Shown: positions 8,322 to 18,392, numbered from the stretch's first letter. The stretch is 64,000 nucleotides of DNA from Lysobacterales bacterium (GCA_016721015.1 JADKJL010000012.1:248001-312000), one strand, 5' to 3'. A program made the numbers and translations. Notes: generated by a model from the sequence alone, not told the origin.

Positions 8322-9045
8322 TTTAGCGGACAACTTCGTTGACAAATACCGTCTGTAGATACGCGCCAAGATTCAGAAGATCAAGAAAGACTACTCTGAC
8401 CTTTTTTCTACTTTGCTAGACCCGACCCCATCGCCCGTTGGTTTTGCCACGGTCCTGACCCGGGGTTTTGCGCAGGTTCTAGCCCGGATCCCTCCTCCAC
8501 CTCATCTGGAGCTGTCGATCTCCTTGTGACTTGAAATGGTCAACAGCACCTTGAACAGCCTTCACCGACTCCTCGACATGAGACGACGCATCAACAACCG
8601 AGCTCGATCGCCACACGCCACTCTCATGATTCAACTCATCTACTAAAGCGCTTACGCGCGCAACTCTATCTCGTCCAGCCCGCGAGCCAAAGCCGAAATT
8701 GTGATGAGTCAACTCGTAAACACGCCGTGCACGAGGTTCGCTTCTATACCACGTGTCCATAGCGATTGCAGAGGCATACTCAAATCTATTGGGTAGAAAT
8801 TTTAGATGATAGTAACCACTCGCTGTAATCTTAACGTAGTCGGTGAGGCTCACCGAATCGGTGCGCTGGTGATCCGCCTGTACAAGATTTCGTTCAAGTA
8901 AGTACTGCAGCAGCGCCAGACCTTCCTCGACTCCGAGCCCTTGAGGCAGCAACTCTGAAAGCAACTCCGAGGTGAGCCGATATCCTTCAATTCCGAGCTC
9001 CCCTCTCCGCTTCCGCCCGTCAGCTAGCGAACCTAAAATAATAAT

Positions 9046-10429
9046 GGGTCTTCGTGAAGTCGTGTGGGTGATTTTGCCGGATTTCACAGCTCAGGGAGCA
9101 TGCAAGTGAGTACCTTGAGGCGAAGATATTCTTCGTCGCGTAAGCCATAAGCCCGTCGCTGGATGACCCGGATCTTGTTGTTGACGCCTTCAACAAATCC
9201 CAGCGAGACTTTGTTCTCGGGACGACAGTAAGCGGCGATGCCGTTCCAGTGACGTTCGATCATGTCGGCGAATTTCTCGAAGGAAGGCAGCCGCTGCCAA
9301 CGCAGTGACGCACGCCATTGATCGAAGAAGCGGCGCGCCCAGCCTTCACTTTGGTAGTCCCACAATTGTCCGAAACGCTCCTTGAGCAAGTACGCGGTAT
9401 TGAGTCGCTTGTTGGCCGCGAGAAGTTGCTTGAGCGCTGCCTTGCCGTCGAGGCTCAGGTTTTCCCGGTGCGATAGCAGCGTGTATTTGTGGCCCTTGAT
9501 GTAGCTGCGATCTTTGCCCTTCAGACGGGGTGTATTCAGTCTTGCGCACCGTATCCGAGTGCCTTGCCCAGGTGCGCCATGATGTGAAACTTGTCGAAGA
9601 GGATGGCCGCCTGCGGCGCGTGGCTTTGAGTGGCCTTGCGAAAGGGCTTCCACATATCCATCACGGCAAGCCGAATTCCCTTGGTTTTCCTGGGTCCCAG
9701 CGCCGCATAGAACATCGCCATGCTCGCTTCCGAGCGATCCTCGCCACCAAACCAGATGGGTCGCTTTCGGATCAGATCGCTGACCACGATGCGATAGGTA
9801 TGACCCTTTCGGATCGATATTTCGTCGATGCCGATGGCCCTTTCGGACCGGGCAGACCTGCACGCCTGAGCTGTTCGGTCATGTACTGCTTTTCCAGCGC
9901 CTTGACCGTGTGCCAGTCGAGCTTGAATTCCTTGGCCACATCGCGGATCGCCGCACTGCGGCAACGCCGTCCGACATGCCAGGCAAACCGTTTCGTGTAG
10001 AGCGGGTTGTCGGCCAACCAGTCGAGTCGCTCGGTCTTCACCTTGCCGCAGGTTCGACAGTCGATTCGGTGCACTTCGAACGCCAACCACACCCGCGTGT
10101 CGCCACACGAAGTCGCGCACCTTCCGCATCTTGCAGTCGTACCAGCCCGATTGCGTCCGGCCACAGCATCCGCAGATTGTTTTTTTCCCCGCCGAACCAG
10201 CGTGACCACGCGGGCCTTGGGATCGCCGAACACACCCTTGACCGTCGCCTGCGGACGAAAGCCGGGGAACCGATAGGCATCAAGCAGACGCCGGGAACGC
10301 TTCGATAAAGTAGTCATCTCCAAGCGTGCCAGATTTGCAACGTTGGCTCAAAGGCCGCAAAGCCACACGGCGCAATGGCTAAAGCGACTTCAGCTCCTCA
10401 ATTCACCCACACGTTTCCCACGAAGACCC
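9046..10429 (-). mobile_element. ISL3-family insertion sequence with perfect 8-bp target duplication
   Basis: Both ends begin GGGTCTTCGTG and share GTGTGGGTGA slightly further in. They are flanked by identical ATAATAAT copies at 9038-9045 and 10430-10437, the 8-bp duplication size typical of ISL3. The element is 1384 bp and lies in the middle of the NTPase gene. The intact duplication shows a simple insertion with no later rearrangement at this site. Confidence 0.92.
9084..10317 (-). pseudogene. ISL3-family transposase with several frameshifts
   Basis: The transposase is readable only by changing frame several times. Conserved parts are the N-terminal zinc-binding region (VHRIDCRTCGKV), the HTH (IRDVAKEFKLDWHTVKALE), and the DDE residues in IGIDEISIRKG, LAVMDMWKPF and SLGFVEGVNNKIRV. 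The last is followed by RRAYGLRDEEYLRLKVLTCM at the C-terminus. Breaks fall near 10190, 10100, 9850 and 9540. The ends and target duplication are perfect while the gene is broken at several places, which is unusual for simple decay. Either the copy was mobilised in trans after decay or this stretch holds consensus errors. Confidence 0.82.
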
Positions 10430-12420
10430 ATAATAATTAATCCAAACGGAGATCCTTGCAGATGCTCCTCGACTTGACCAAATATGTTTGAAACGTAGCC
10501 ATGCGAATCAGCGAAGTATCTATATTTCGTCCTCATCAACGTTCGAATCACTAACTTTTCGGGCAAGTGCATTGCTCCTCCAGAAGCACGCGCAACAAAA
10601 ACTTTATCGCCGGACAAGTGCCCCGACATTAGGATGTCAGAAAACATTTGGAGTGCAACACGCACATTGCGACCGGCCAATGCCTCAAGTACTAGACGTA
10701 TCTCGCGCTTAGGATGGAAGAGCGATTGGTAGAAACTAATGAGAAAATTGCCCAGATCAGACGATGGGTAACGAACAACTGCTCCAGAAGGTATCTTGAA
10801 TTCCAAATGCTTTGTGAGGCCAACAGAAAGGTCTTCAATCAGAAGCTCTAATCGTCGCTTTACAACATCCAAGAAGCGTGGTGGGGTAATCCTGAATGTA
10901 AATGGCGCCAAATACGTGTCAAGAGGCGGTTCGCTCTTATGCCGATCGTAGGTTTCGTCGCGTAAAGAAAGGATCGAGAAAACTTTGTGGTCTGATCGAA
11001 ACGCTTGCACCTCTTGAAAAACACGTAATTGCTGATCCCTGTCTCGCTTATCGGCATTGTCAAACACCACCACGACCTTCTTGTTTCCATCGGTGGTCAG
11101 ATACGAGAGCAGCCTTTAGATAAACTTCCGGATCCGAAACCCAGTCATCGAGCTTCGTTGCTAGACGCCTTTCGTACTCGATCCGATCAAGGTCATACAG
11201 AGTTGAGCCTTGACTCGATCGAAAGCGACTTATGGCGGGGTTGAAATAGCGTTGGAGGTTCTCCATGGAATGGATATCTTCAATGGAGTTTCGTCGCTCC
11301 AGATCTTCAAGAACTCGATTACAGATCCACCTCCTAAGATTTGAGAGATCCTCGGATGCATCGTTGAAATCAACATATGCCCAAAGCGTCTTGCCCCTAA
11401 GCTCATCGTCCATCAAGAAGTAGAAATATCTATCTATAAAGATAGACTTGCCAGAACCAACTCCTCCAATCAGAAGAAGCAAGCTGTCTGTTCGCTCCCC
11501 TCTCTCTAAAGCGTCTTTCAACGTTCGATTGAACGACTTAGCATCGTTTTTTGTCGTCTCGACTTCTTCAAATGACTTGAATTTCTTGTTGGCGAGGTTA
11601 TCCCCCAGGAGCGCTTCTAGTATTTCGTTGTAGTGCGTGACTTGTTCAGTTGAAACGTACGCTTTCTGAAGTATGTCAAGACGCGTTCTTGAAGCGTCGG
11701 GGTCAAGAAATTTTTTGATCAGCGGAATTAGCTGCCTAGCAAATTGATTTGGCTCCAGCTCTTCGCTCTGGCTTGCTGGAGAAGCAAACCTAAGAGGCTT
11801 GTACTTATGAACTGGCCAAATCTTTCGCCTCATATCGACGGCACGGGAAGCAAGCGCCATCCTGCCACAAACTTTTCGTAACGATGCCAGAGACTCATTT
11901 TGCAGAGTAATATCTTCGACCTTAAATATCTGCGGATCTGAAGAATCCACGGTACCAACCCACACCGCCGTATCATTCACGGCCATAACCACCGCAACTG
12001 GATTTATGCCTGCCGGAAACTGACTATTTAGCTCGTTTGCGTAAAGCCTAGCTTCTCGATACGCCTCATCGAGCTTCACTCCCGGTCCCTTTGCTTCGAT
12101 GACCAGCACGGGCACAGCATCAATGGAGATTACATAGTCGGGAAAATAGTTCGACTTGAGCGACTGTCCCTTGTCAATTGTCAACTTTCTGATTCGAGCC
12201 TTAGTAGAAATCTCGGTGACGTCATACTCTAAGCCTTGCGAATGGATCAACAATTGGTAGACAAATTTCTGCTCAACATCACTCTCATTTCGCAGTCCTT
12301 GATGTATAAACATTGTATTATCCATTTAGGTAACATCCATTCTTCTGCGAAAGCGCGCTCTTATGGCCACCTGGGCTATATGCTTAGTTGCTCGAAGCAA
12401 AATCTCACCTCATCCCGCCA

Positions 12421-13461
12421 TTAATCTACCCCCAACACCTCAGCCCCCGGACTCAACTCCCCCACCCCCAACCGATTCAACGCCGTCTCCACCGTCCCCA
12501 GATGCTGATGCAGATCCGAAGGCTCCGGATCGACATACAGCAACCCCGTCACCACTTCGCCCATCGCATGATGCTGCCCGACGTAGTTGCTGGCAGCAAT
12601 CCGATCGCACGGGTCGTAGTCGGGGTCGATCTTGTGCAGGCGAAGGGTTGTTCCATCGTGCTGGTCGACACTGATGGTTTGGCCGGGTTCGAAATCGACG
12701 ACGATTTCCTCGCGGGTCGGGATCACGTCGAGGCGATTGACGGCATCGTTGTGTTCGCGGACGTATTCGTAGCTCTTGGTGCTGCCGGCGTGGTTGTTGA
12801 AGGTGACACAGGGGCTGATGACATCGAGGAAGGCGGCGCCCTGGTGCAGGATGGCGCCCTTGATCAGTGGCACGAGTTGTTTCTTGTCGCCGGAGAAGCT
12901 GCGCGCGACATAGGTCGCGCCGAGTTGCAGGGCGAGGCCGATCAGGTCGATCGGTGAGTCGGTGTTCTTGACGCCCTTCTTCGACATCGAGCCTTCGTCG
13001 GCGGTGGCCGAGAACTGGCCCTTGGTCAGACCGTAGACGCCGTTGTTCTCGACGATGTAGACCATGTTGACGCCGCGACGCATGGCGTGGACGAACTGGC
13101 CCATGCCGATCGAGGCCGAGTCGCCGTCGCCGGAGACGCCGAGATAGAGCAGTTCGCGATTGGCCAGGTTGGCGCCGGTCAGCACCGAGGGCATGCGTCC
13201 GTGCACGGTGTTGAAGCCGTGCGACTGGCCGAGGAAGTAGTCCGGTGTTTTCGAGCTGCAGCCGATGCCGGAGAGTTTGGCGACGCGGTGCGGCTCGACG
13301 TTGAGTTCCCAGCAGGCCTGGATGATGGCCGCTGAAATCGAATCGTGGCCGCAGCCGGCGCAGAGGGTGGAGATCTTGCCTTCGTAATCGCGCCGGGTGT
13401 GGCAGAGCGCGTTTTTTGGCAGGGTCGGATGGTGGAGCTTGGGTTTGGTGATGTAGGTCAT
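12421..13461 (-). CDS. korB: 2-oxoacid:ferredoxin oxidoreductase, beta subunit
   Basis: The 346-residue protein is the thiamine-diphosphate-binding half of a 2-oxoacid:ferredoxin oxidoreductase, probably for 2-oxoglutarate. It oxidatively decarboxylates the acid to acyl-CoA while reducing ferredoxin. The N-terminal CAGCGHDS binds near the cofactor and Fe-S cluster, and a conserved Cys follows (GIGCSSKTP). The ThDP motif runs from GDGDSASIGMGQFVHAMRRG to ENNGVYGLTKGQ. It is the last gene of a minus-strand set after korA (148-base gap). The gap holds a REP-like half palindrome, so coupling to korA may be partial. Confidence 0.92.
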   Translation of the reverse strand: MTYITKPKLHHPTLPKNALCHTRRDYEGKISTLCAGCGHDSISAAIIQACWELNVEPHRVAKLSGIGCSSKTPDYFLGQSHGFNTVHGRMPSVLTGANLANRELLYLGVSGDGDSASIGMGQFVHAMRRGVNMVYIVENNGVYGLTKGQFSATADEGSMSKKGVKNTDSPIDLIGLALQLGATYVARSFSGDKKQLVPLIKGAILHQGAAFLDVISPCVTFNNHAGSTKSYEYVREHNDAVNRLDVIPTREEIVVDFEPGQTISVDQHDGTTLRLHKIDPDYDPCDRIAASNYVGQHHAMGEVVTGLLYVDPEPSDLHQHLGTVETALNRLGVGELSPGAEVLGVD

Positions 13462-13531
13462 TTGTTTGGCTCGGTAGTCGCGTGCCGGTCGCGCTGCTTG
13501 TTGCTTTCGGGAATGGTGCGGTTCTTGAAAG

Positions 13532-13563
13532 TCACTGGGTCCCGGCCTTCGCCGGGACGACGG
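13532..13563. repeat. REP-like half palindrome
   Basis: GTCCCGGCCTTCGCCGGGAC is a self-complementary hairpin followed by GACGG. It belongs to the same CCCGGCGAAAGCCGGG family as the pair at 1861-1968. It lies between korA and korB on their transcript and could act as a mRNA-stability hairpin. Confidence 0.65.
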
Positions 13564-13609
13564 CTCTTTTGAGCGGCACGTGCGACTGAGTGCTCCTGTG
13601 TTCGATGGA

Positions 13610-15448
13610 TCATGCGACTCTCTCGGACGCGTGCGCGGAGACGCTGGCGCCGCGCATGTGCTCGGCGATGGCGCGGGCGATGAAGCGGGCGGTGATCGGG
13701 GTGCCGTCGTAGTGCAGGATCTTGATGACGCGGGCGGGATCGAGATCGAACTCGTTGATCAGCAAGCTGCGCAACTGCGCATCGCGGTTCTGTTCGATCA
13801 GGAATACGCGCTCGTGTGAAAGCACGAACTGGCGCACCGATTCGGGGAACGGAAACGCACGGATGCGCAAGGTATCGAGGTGCAGATCCTGTGCTTCGAG
13901 CACGGTGATGGCTTCATCCATCGATGGACTGGTCGAGCCGTAGTAGATGGCGCCGAAGCGCGCTGCTTTTTTGCCCATGCGCACGATCGGTTGCGGCACG
14001 AGGGCCTTGGCCGTATCGAACTTCTGCAGCAGGCGCTCCATGTTGTAGATGTAATCGGGGCCGCGTTCCGAGTAGCGCGCATACGGATCACGCGAGGTGC
14101 CGCGAGTGAAGTAGCTGCCCTTGGTCGGATGCGTGCCGGGATAGGTGCGGTACGGAATGCCATCGCCATCGACATCCTTGTAGCGGCCGAAATCCCTGCC
14201 CGCTTCGAGTTCCTCGGCGGTCATGACCTTGCCGCGATCGTAATCGCGCGTTTCATCCCAGGTGAACGGTTCGCACAGTCGCTGGTTCATGCCGATATCG
14301 AGATCGGTCATGACGAAGATCGGCGTCTGCAGGCGATCGGCGAGATCAAGCGCCTGCGCCGAGAACTCGAAGCACTCGAGCGGATCTTCCGGCAGCAGCA
14401 GCACGTGCTTGGTGTCGCCGTGCGAGGCGTAGGCGCAGGCGAGGATGTCCGATTGCTGGGTGCGCGTCGGCATGCCGGTTGATGGGCCGCCGCGTTGCAC
14501 ATCGATGATGGTGACCGGGATCTCGGCGAAGTAGGCCAGGCCGATGAACTCGTTCATCAGCGAGACGCCGGGGCCGGAGGTGGTGGTGAAGGCGCGCGCG
14601 CCATTCCAGCCGGCGCCGGTGACGATGCCGATCGAGGCGATTTCATCTTCGGCCTGGATCATCGCGTAGCGATTTTTGCCGGTGACGGGATCGACACGGT
14701 ATTTCTGGCAATAGGACTGGAACGCTTCGGCCAATGATGAAGACGGCGTGATCGGATACCACGCGCAGACCGTGGCACCGCCGTAGACACAACCGAGTGC
14801 GGCGGCGGCATTGCCATCGATGAAGATCTTGTCGCCGACGTTGTCGGCCTTCTGCACGCGCAGACCGATCGGAGCGAGATGTTCTTTTGCGTGATCGCGA
14901 CCAAGATGCAAGGCGTGGATGTTGGCATCGAGCAGCTTGGGTTTGGATTTGTATTGCTGGCCGATCAGGGTTTCGATGACGTCCGCATCCATGCCGAGCA
15001 GTTGCGACACTGCGCCGACATAGATGATGTTCTTGAACAGCTGGCGTTGGCGTGGATCGTCATACGTTGCATTGCTGATGTGGGTCAGCGGCATGCCGAT
15101 CGTGGTGACATCCTCGCGGAAACTCGATTTCGGCAGCGGCTTGCTGTTGTCGTAGAAGAGATAGCCGCCGGATTCGATTTCCTGGAGGTCGGCAGCCCAG
15201 GTTTGCGGGTTCATCGCGACCATCAGGTCGACGCCGCCGCGACGGCCAAGCCAGCCTTGTTCGGTGACGCGCACCTCGTACCAGGTTGGCAGGCCCTGGA
15301 TGTTGGACGGGAAGATATTGCGCGGGCTGACCGGCACGCCCATGCGGATGATCGATTTCGCGAACATCTCGTTGGCTGAAGCGGAGCCCGAGCCGTTGAC
15401 GTTGGCGAATTTGATGACGAAGTCGTTGATGGCGGTGATGGGAGTCAT
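13610..15448 (-). CDS. korA: 2-oxoacid:ferredoxin oxidoreductase, fused gamma-alpha subunit
   Basis: The 612-residue protein joins the gamma domain (about residues 10-190; NGSGSASANEMFAKSI, YEVRVTEQGWLGRRGGVD) to the alpha pyrimidine-binding domain. The alpha part starts near GNAAAALGCVYGGATVCAWYPITPSSSLAEAF. YPITPSS, AEDEIASIGIVTGAGWNGAR and TSGPGVSLMNEFIGLAYFAEIP are signatures of this family. The C-terminus (RVFLIEQNRDAQLRSLL) contacts the partner subunit. With KorB it forms the active enzyme. Fused gamma-alpha subunits are common in aerobic bacteria, where the enzyme can supply low-potential electrons or an alternative TCA step. Confidence 0.93.
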   Translation of the reverse strand: MTPITAINDFVIKFANVNGSGSASANEMFAKSIIRMGVPVSPRNIFPSNIQGLPTWYEVRVTEQGWLGRRGGVDLMVAMNPQTWAADLQEIESGGYLFYDNSKPLPKSSFREDVTTIGMPLTHISNATYDDPRQRQLFKNIIYVGAVSQLLGMDADVIETLIGQQYKSKPKLLDANIHALHLGRDHAKEHLAPIGLRVQKADNVGDKIFIDGNAAAALGCVYGGATVCAWYPITPSSSLAEAFQSYCQKYRVDPVTGKNRYAMIQAEDEIASIGIVTGAGWNGARAFTTTSGPGVSLMNEFIGLAYFAEIPVTIIDVQRGGPSTGMPTRTQQSDILACAYASHGDTKHVLLLPEDPLECFEFSAQALDLADRLQTPIFVMTDLDIGMNQRLCEPFTWDETRDYDRGKVMTAEELEAGRDFGRYKDVDGDGIPYRTYPGTHPTKGSYFTRGTSRDPYARYSERGPDYIYNMERLLQKFDTAKALVPQPIVRMGKKAARFGAIYYGSTSPSMDEAITVLEAQDLHLDTLRIRAFPFPESVRQFVLSHERVFLIEQNRDAQLRSLLINEFDLDPARVIKILHYDGTPITARFIARAIAEHMRGASVSAHASERVA

Positions 15449-15477
15449 GCGGCGGCCCTCGCGCCAACGCAGCGGCT

Positions 15478-16146
15478 CTTCGCGATCTTCGTAGGAGAAG
15501 CCTTCAGGCCCGATGCTTTTGCTAAGACGTGCCGGCTTTCAGCCGAACGGCTGGTCAAAGCATCGCGGCTGAAGCCGCTTCCTACGGGGGTGCGGGTGTT
15601 TGTCGCACGCTTCCAAATCCGTGCAGAATCATTGCCACGGCTCTTCGTAGGAGAGGCCTTCAGGCCCGATGCTTTTGCTAAGACGTGCCGAAAGCATCGC
15701 GGCTGAAGCCGCTTCCTACGGGGGTGCGGGTGTTTGTCGCACGCTTCCAAATCCGTGCAGAATCATTGCCACGTCTCTTCGTAGGAGAAGCCTTCAGGCC
15801 CGATGCTTTTGCTAAGACGTGCCGAAAAGCATCGCGGCTGAAGCCGCTTCCTACGGGGGTGCGGGTGTTTGTCGCACGCTTCCAAATCCGTGCAGAATCA
15901 TTGCCACGTCTCTTCGTAGGAGAAGCCTTCAGGCCCGATGCTTTTGCTAAGACGTGCCGGTTATGTCGGACTCCGGTGGGAGTGACTTCGGTCACGTTGC
16001 TTTTGCGTTTGAGGGATGAAGGGCATCGCGGCTGAAGCCGCTCCCACGACGATCGCTTCTGTGGGGCATCGGTGGGAGTGACTTCAGTCACGATGCTTTC
16101 GCGTTTGAGGGATGAAGGGCATCGCGGCTGAAGCCGCTCCCACGGG
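15478..16146. repeat. REP/BIME array: three long tandem units plus two shorter palindromes
   Basis: A unit of about 135 bases is repeated at about 15484-15640, 15641-15775 and 15776-15910, with a partial fourth copy from 15911. Each opens with GTAGGAGAAGCCTTCAGGCC and has the inverse partner GGCTGAAGCCGCTTCCTAC, joined to the spacer GGGTGCGGGTGTTTGTCGC. The first copy has an extra insertion (about 15535-15560). Two palindromic pairs of the GTGGGAGTGACTTC...GAAGCCGCTCCCAC type follow at about 15974-16050 and 16068-16146. The array lies between the GltD-like gene and korA. It was translated as apparent protein only because the upstream gene is frameshifted. Confidence 0.88.
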
Positions 16147-16168
16147 GCGTGAGTGCTTTGCATTGACA

Positions 16169-18020
16169 TCACGCGGCCTCCTTCTTCTTGACTTTGCTTG
16201 GGCATATGGGCGTGTCGGCGTGGATCATCTGGATGAGGGTCTTTTGCATGTCCCAGGCGCCGGTGGGGCAGCGTTCGGCGCAGAGGCCGCAGTGGAGGCA
16301 GACGTCTTCGTCCTTGACCATGACGCGGTTGGGTCTTGAGTGGGCCGGAGACGTACAGCGCCTGGGTGAGATTGAGCGCAGGTGCGGTGAGCTTCTGGCG
16401 CAGCTCGGGTTCGGCTGCGTTGCCGGTGAAGGTGATGCAATCCATCGGGCAGATATCGACGCAGGCATCACATTCGATGCAGGCGGCGTCGGTGAACACG
16501 GTTTGCACATCGCAGTTGAGGCAGCGCTGGGCTTCTTTCCAGGCGGTGGCGGCATCGAAGCCGAGTTCGACTTCGGTGCTCATGCTTTTTATGGCTTCGG
16601 TGAATGGCACATGCGGAACCTTGAAACGATCATCATTGGAGATGTCGTTGTCGTAGCTCCACTCGTGGATGCCCATCTTCTGCGAGAGCACTTTCACATT
16701 CGGCGGCGGGCGCTCGGCGGTGGATTGCCCCGAGAGCAGGCGATCAATCGAAACGGCGGCCTCGTGGCCGTGGGCGACGGCCCAGATGATGTTCTTCGGG
16801 CCGAAGGCCGCATCACCGCCGAACAGCACATGCGGCAGGGTCGATTGATGGGTGGCTTCATCGACAACCGGCATGCCCCATTCGTTGAATTCGATGCCGA
16901 TGTCGCGCTCGATCCATGGAAACGCATTCTCCTGACCGACCGCGACCAGCACTTCATCGCAATCAAAATGCTGATCGGGCTCGCCGGTTGGAACCAGCTT
17001 GCGGCGACCGCGCTCGTCCTTCTCGGCACGCACCTTTTCGAAGGTCATGCCGGTGAGCTTGCCGTTGTCGTGGACGAAGGATTTTGGCACCAGATAGTTG
17101 AGGATCGGGATGCCCTCGTGGGCGGCATCTTCCTTTTCCCATGGCGAGGCTTTCATTTCCTCGAAGCCCGAACGCACGATCACTTTCACATCATCGCCAC
17201 CAAGGCGACGCGCCGAGCGGCAGCAATCCATCGCGGTGTTGCCGCCGCCGAGGACGATCACGCGCTTGCCGATTTCCTTGACGTGGCCGAAGTAGACCGA
17301 TGAAAGCCAGTCAATGCCGATGTGGATGTGCGCGGCGGCTTCGTCCGAGCCGGGCAGCTCGAGCGCGCGACCGCGCGGTGCTCCGGAGCCGACAAAGACG
17401 GCGTCGTAGTTTTTCTCCAGCATCGAACGCATCGAATCGATGCGCTGCCCTCCCCTCAGCTCGACACCGAGATCGAGGATGTAGCCAACCTCTTCATCGA
17501 TGACCGATTCGGGCAGGCGGAAGCGCGGCACCTGGGTGCGCATGAAGCCTCCGCCCTTCTGGTCGGCTTCGAACACGGTGATCTCATAACCCAGCGGGGC
17601 CAGATCGCGGGCGACCGTCAGCGAAGCCGGGCCGGCGCCGATGCAGGCGATGCGCTTGCCGTTCTTGCTGGTCGCCCGTTTGGGCATGCGCGCCTTGACG
17701 TCGCCCTTGTTGTCGGCGGCGACACGCTTCAAGCGGCAAATCGCGACGGGCTCGGGTTTCTCGCCATTGTTTTCCTCGACCCGACCGCGACGGCAGGCGG
17801 GTTCGCAGGGCCGGTCGCAGGTGCGCCCGAGGATGCCGGGGAACACGTTGGATTCCCAATTGACCATGTAGGCATCGGCGTAGCGCCCCGCCGAGATCAA
17901 TCGGATGTATTCGGGGACCGGGGTGTGGGCCGGACAGGCCCATTGGCAATCAACGACTTTATGAAAGTAGTTGGGATTACTGATATCGGTGGGCTGCACG
18001 ATTTCCCTCGCTGACGACAA
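16169..18020 (-). CDS. GltD-like FAD/NAD(P)H oxidoreductase with ferredoxin domains, one-base frameshift near the C-terminus
   Basis: The protein resembles the glutamate synthase small subunit and probably shuttles electrons between NAD(P)H and ferredoxin for KorAB. The N-terminal Fe-S helical domain has CQWACPAHTPVPEY and CDRPCEPACRRG. The FAD site is IACIGAGPASLTVARDL and the NAD(P)H site is VIVLGGGNTAMDCCRSARRL. The C-terminal ferredoxin part has CIECDACVDICPMDCI and, in another frame, CLHCGLCAERCPTGAWDM. The break is an extra G in the GGG run at 16331-16333 (plus strand). Removing one G restores LKTNRVMVKDEDVCLHC and the natural stop at 16169. Uncorrected, the frame runs through the REP array to 15678. 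Start 18020 is TTG, followed in frame by GTG; no ATG precedes it. Confidence 0.85.
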
Positions 18021-18127
18021 GCCGGCGGACCGGCGATCCGGGTCGCTGATCGCGTCGAAAGGAATCGGGGCGCGGTCTGTCGGAGTCTAGACGCGAGGCG
18101 ACAAGGAATGAAAGGCCTGACGCACAA

Positions 18128-18392
<265 letters not shown>

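Larger units (their letters stand above)
6715..8344 (+). mobile_element. IS3-family insertion sequence with both terminal inverted repeats
   Basis: The left end (TGTCACGATAGTTGTCCGCT) and the inverse of the right end (TGTCAACGAAGTTGTCCGCT) match closely, including a perfect AGTTGTCCGCT block. The element is about 1.63 kb with orfA and orfB in the usual -1 arrangement. The bases flanking the two ends (CTC on the left, AAT on the right) do not form a target duplication. The element may therefore have recombined or lost its original flank. Confidence 0.85.
781..8468. repeat. Dispersed short motif ACCTGACCCC / GGGGTCAGGT, about 14 copies
   Basis: Copies or close variants appear at about 781 (inverse), 1579, 1758 (inverse), 1831, 2004, 2104, 4167, 4197, 4829, 4979, 5055, 5244, 5976, 8408 and 8453. 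The copies at 1569-1597 and 5233-5261 are identical over 29 bases (CGGATAAGTG, then AACCTGACCCC, then GTTCTTTC). The motif typically abuts a mobile-element piece: both sides of the RAYT gene, both sides of the group II intron, the 5' edges of the IS4-like and IS630-like fragments, and the DNA after the IS3 element. I saw no comparable cluster in the remaining 55 kb. The function is unknown. A RAYT recognition or insertion footprint is an inference. Confidence 0.7.
8479..12325 (-). pseudogene. HsdR-N-like nuclease fused to P-loop NTPase, broken by a frameshift and an ISL3 insertion (candidate defence gene)
   Basis: Three fragments form one gene of roughly 840 residues. The 5' part (12325 to about 11090) starts MDNTMFIHQGLRNES and carries a PD-(D/E)xK motif as in HsdR N-terminal domains: FPDYVISID, then VLVIEAKGPG. 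A Walker A motif follows (LLLIGGVGSGKS). A one-base shift near 11085-11105 moves the frame to KVVVVFDNADKRD, a Walker B-like strand, and SILSLRDETYDRH, a sensor-like strand, ending at the ISL3 element. Removing the element and one target copy restores FGLIIILGSLADGRKRR, which leads into the third part (9045-8479). That part has a possible winged-helix segment (TSELLSELLPQG, YVKITASGYYHLKFL). Nuclease plus NTPase in one chain resembles STAND-type or related anti-phage proteins, but the role is inferred. The gene is AT-richer than its neighbours. Confidence 0.75.

Noticed and set aside
15678..16168. C-terminal extension of the GltD-like protein to 780 residues
   Set aside because: It is translated REP array after a one-base shift; the true end lies at 16169 in the other frame.
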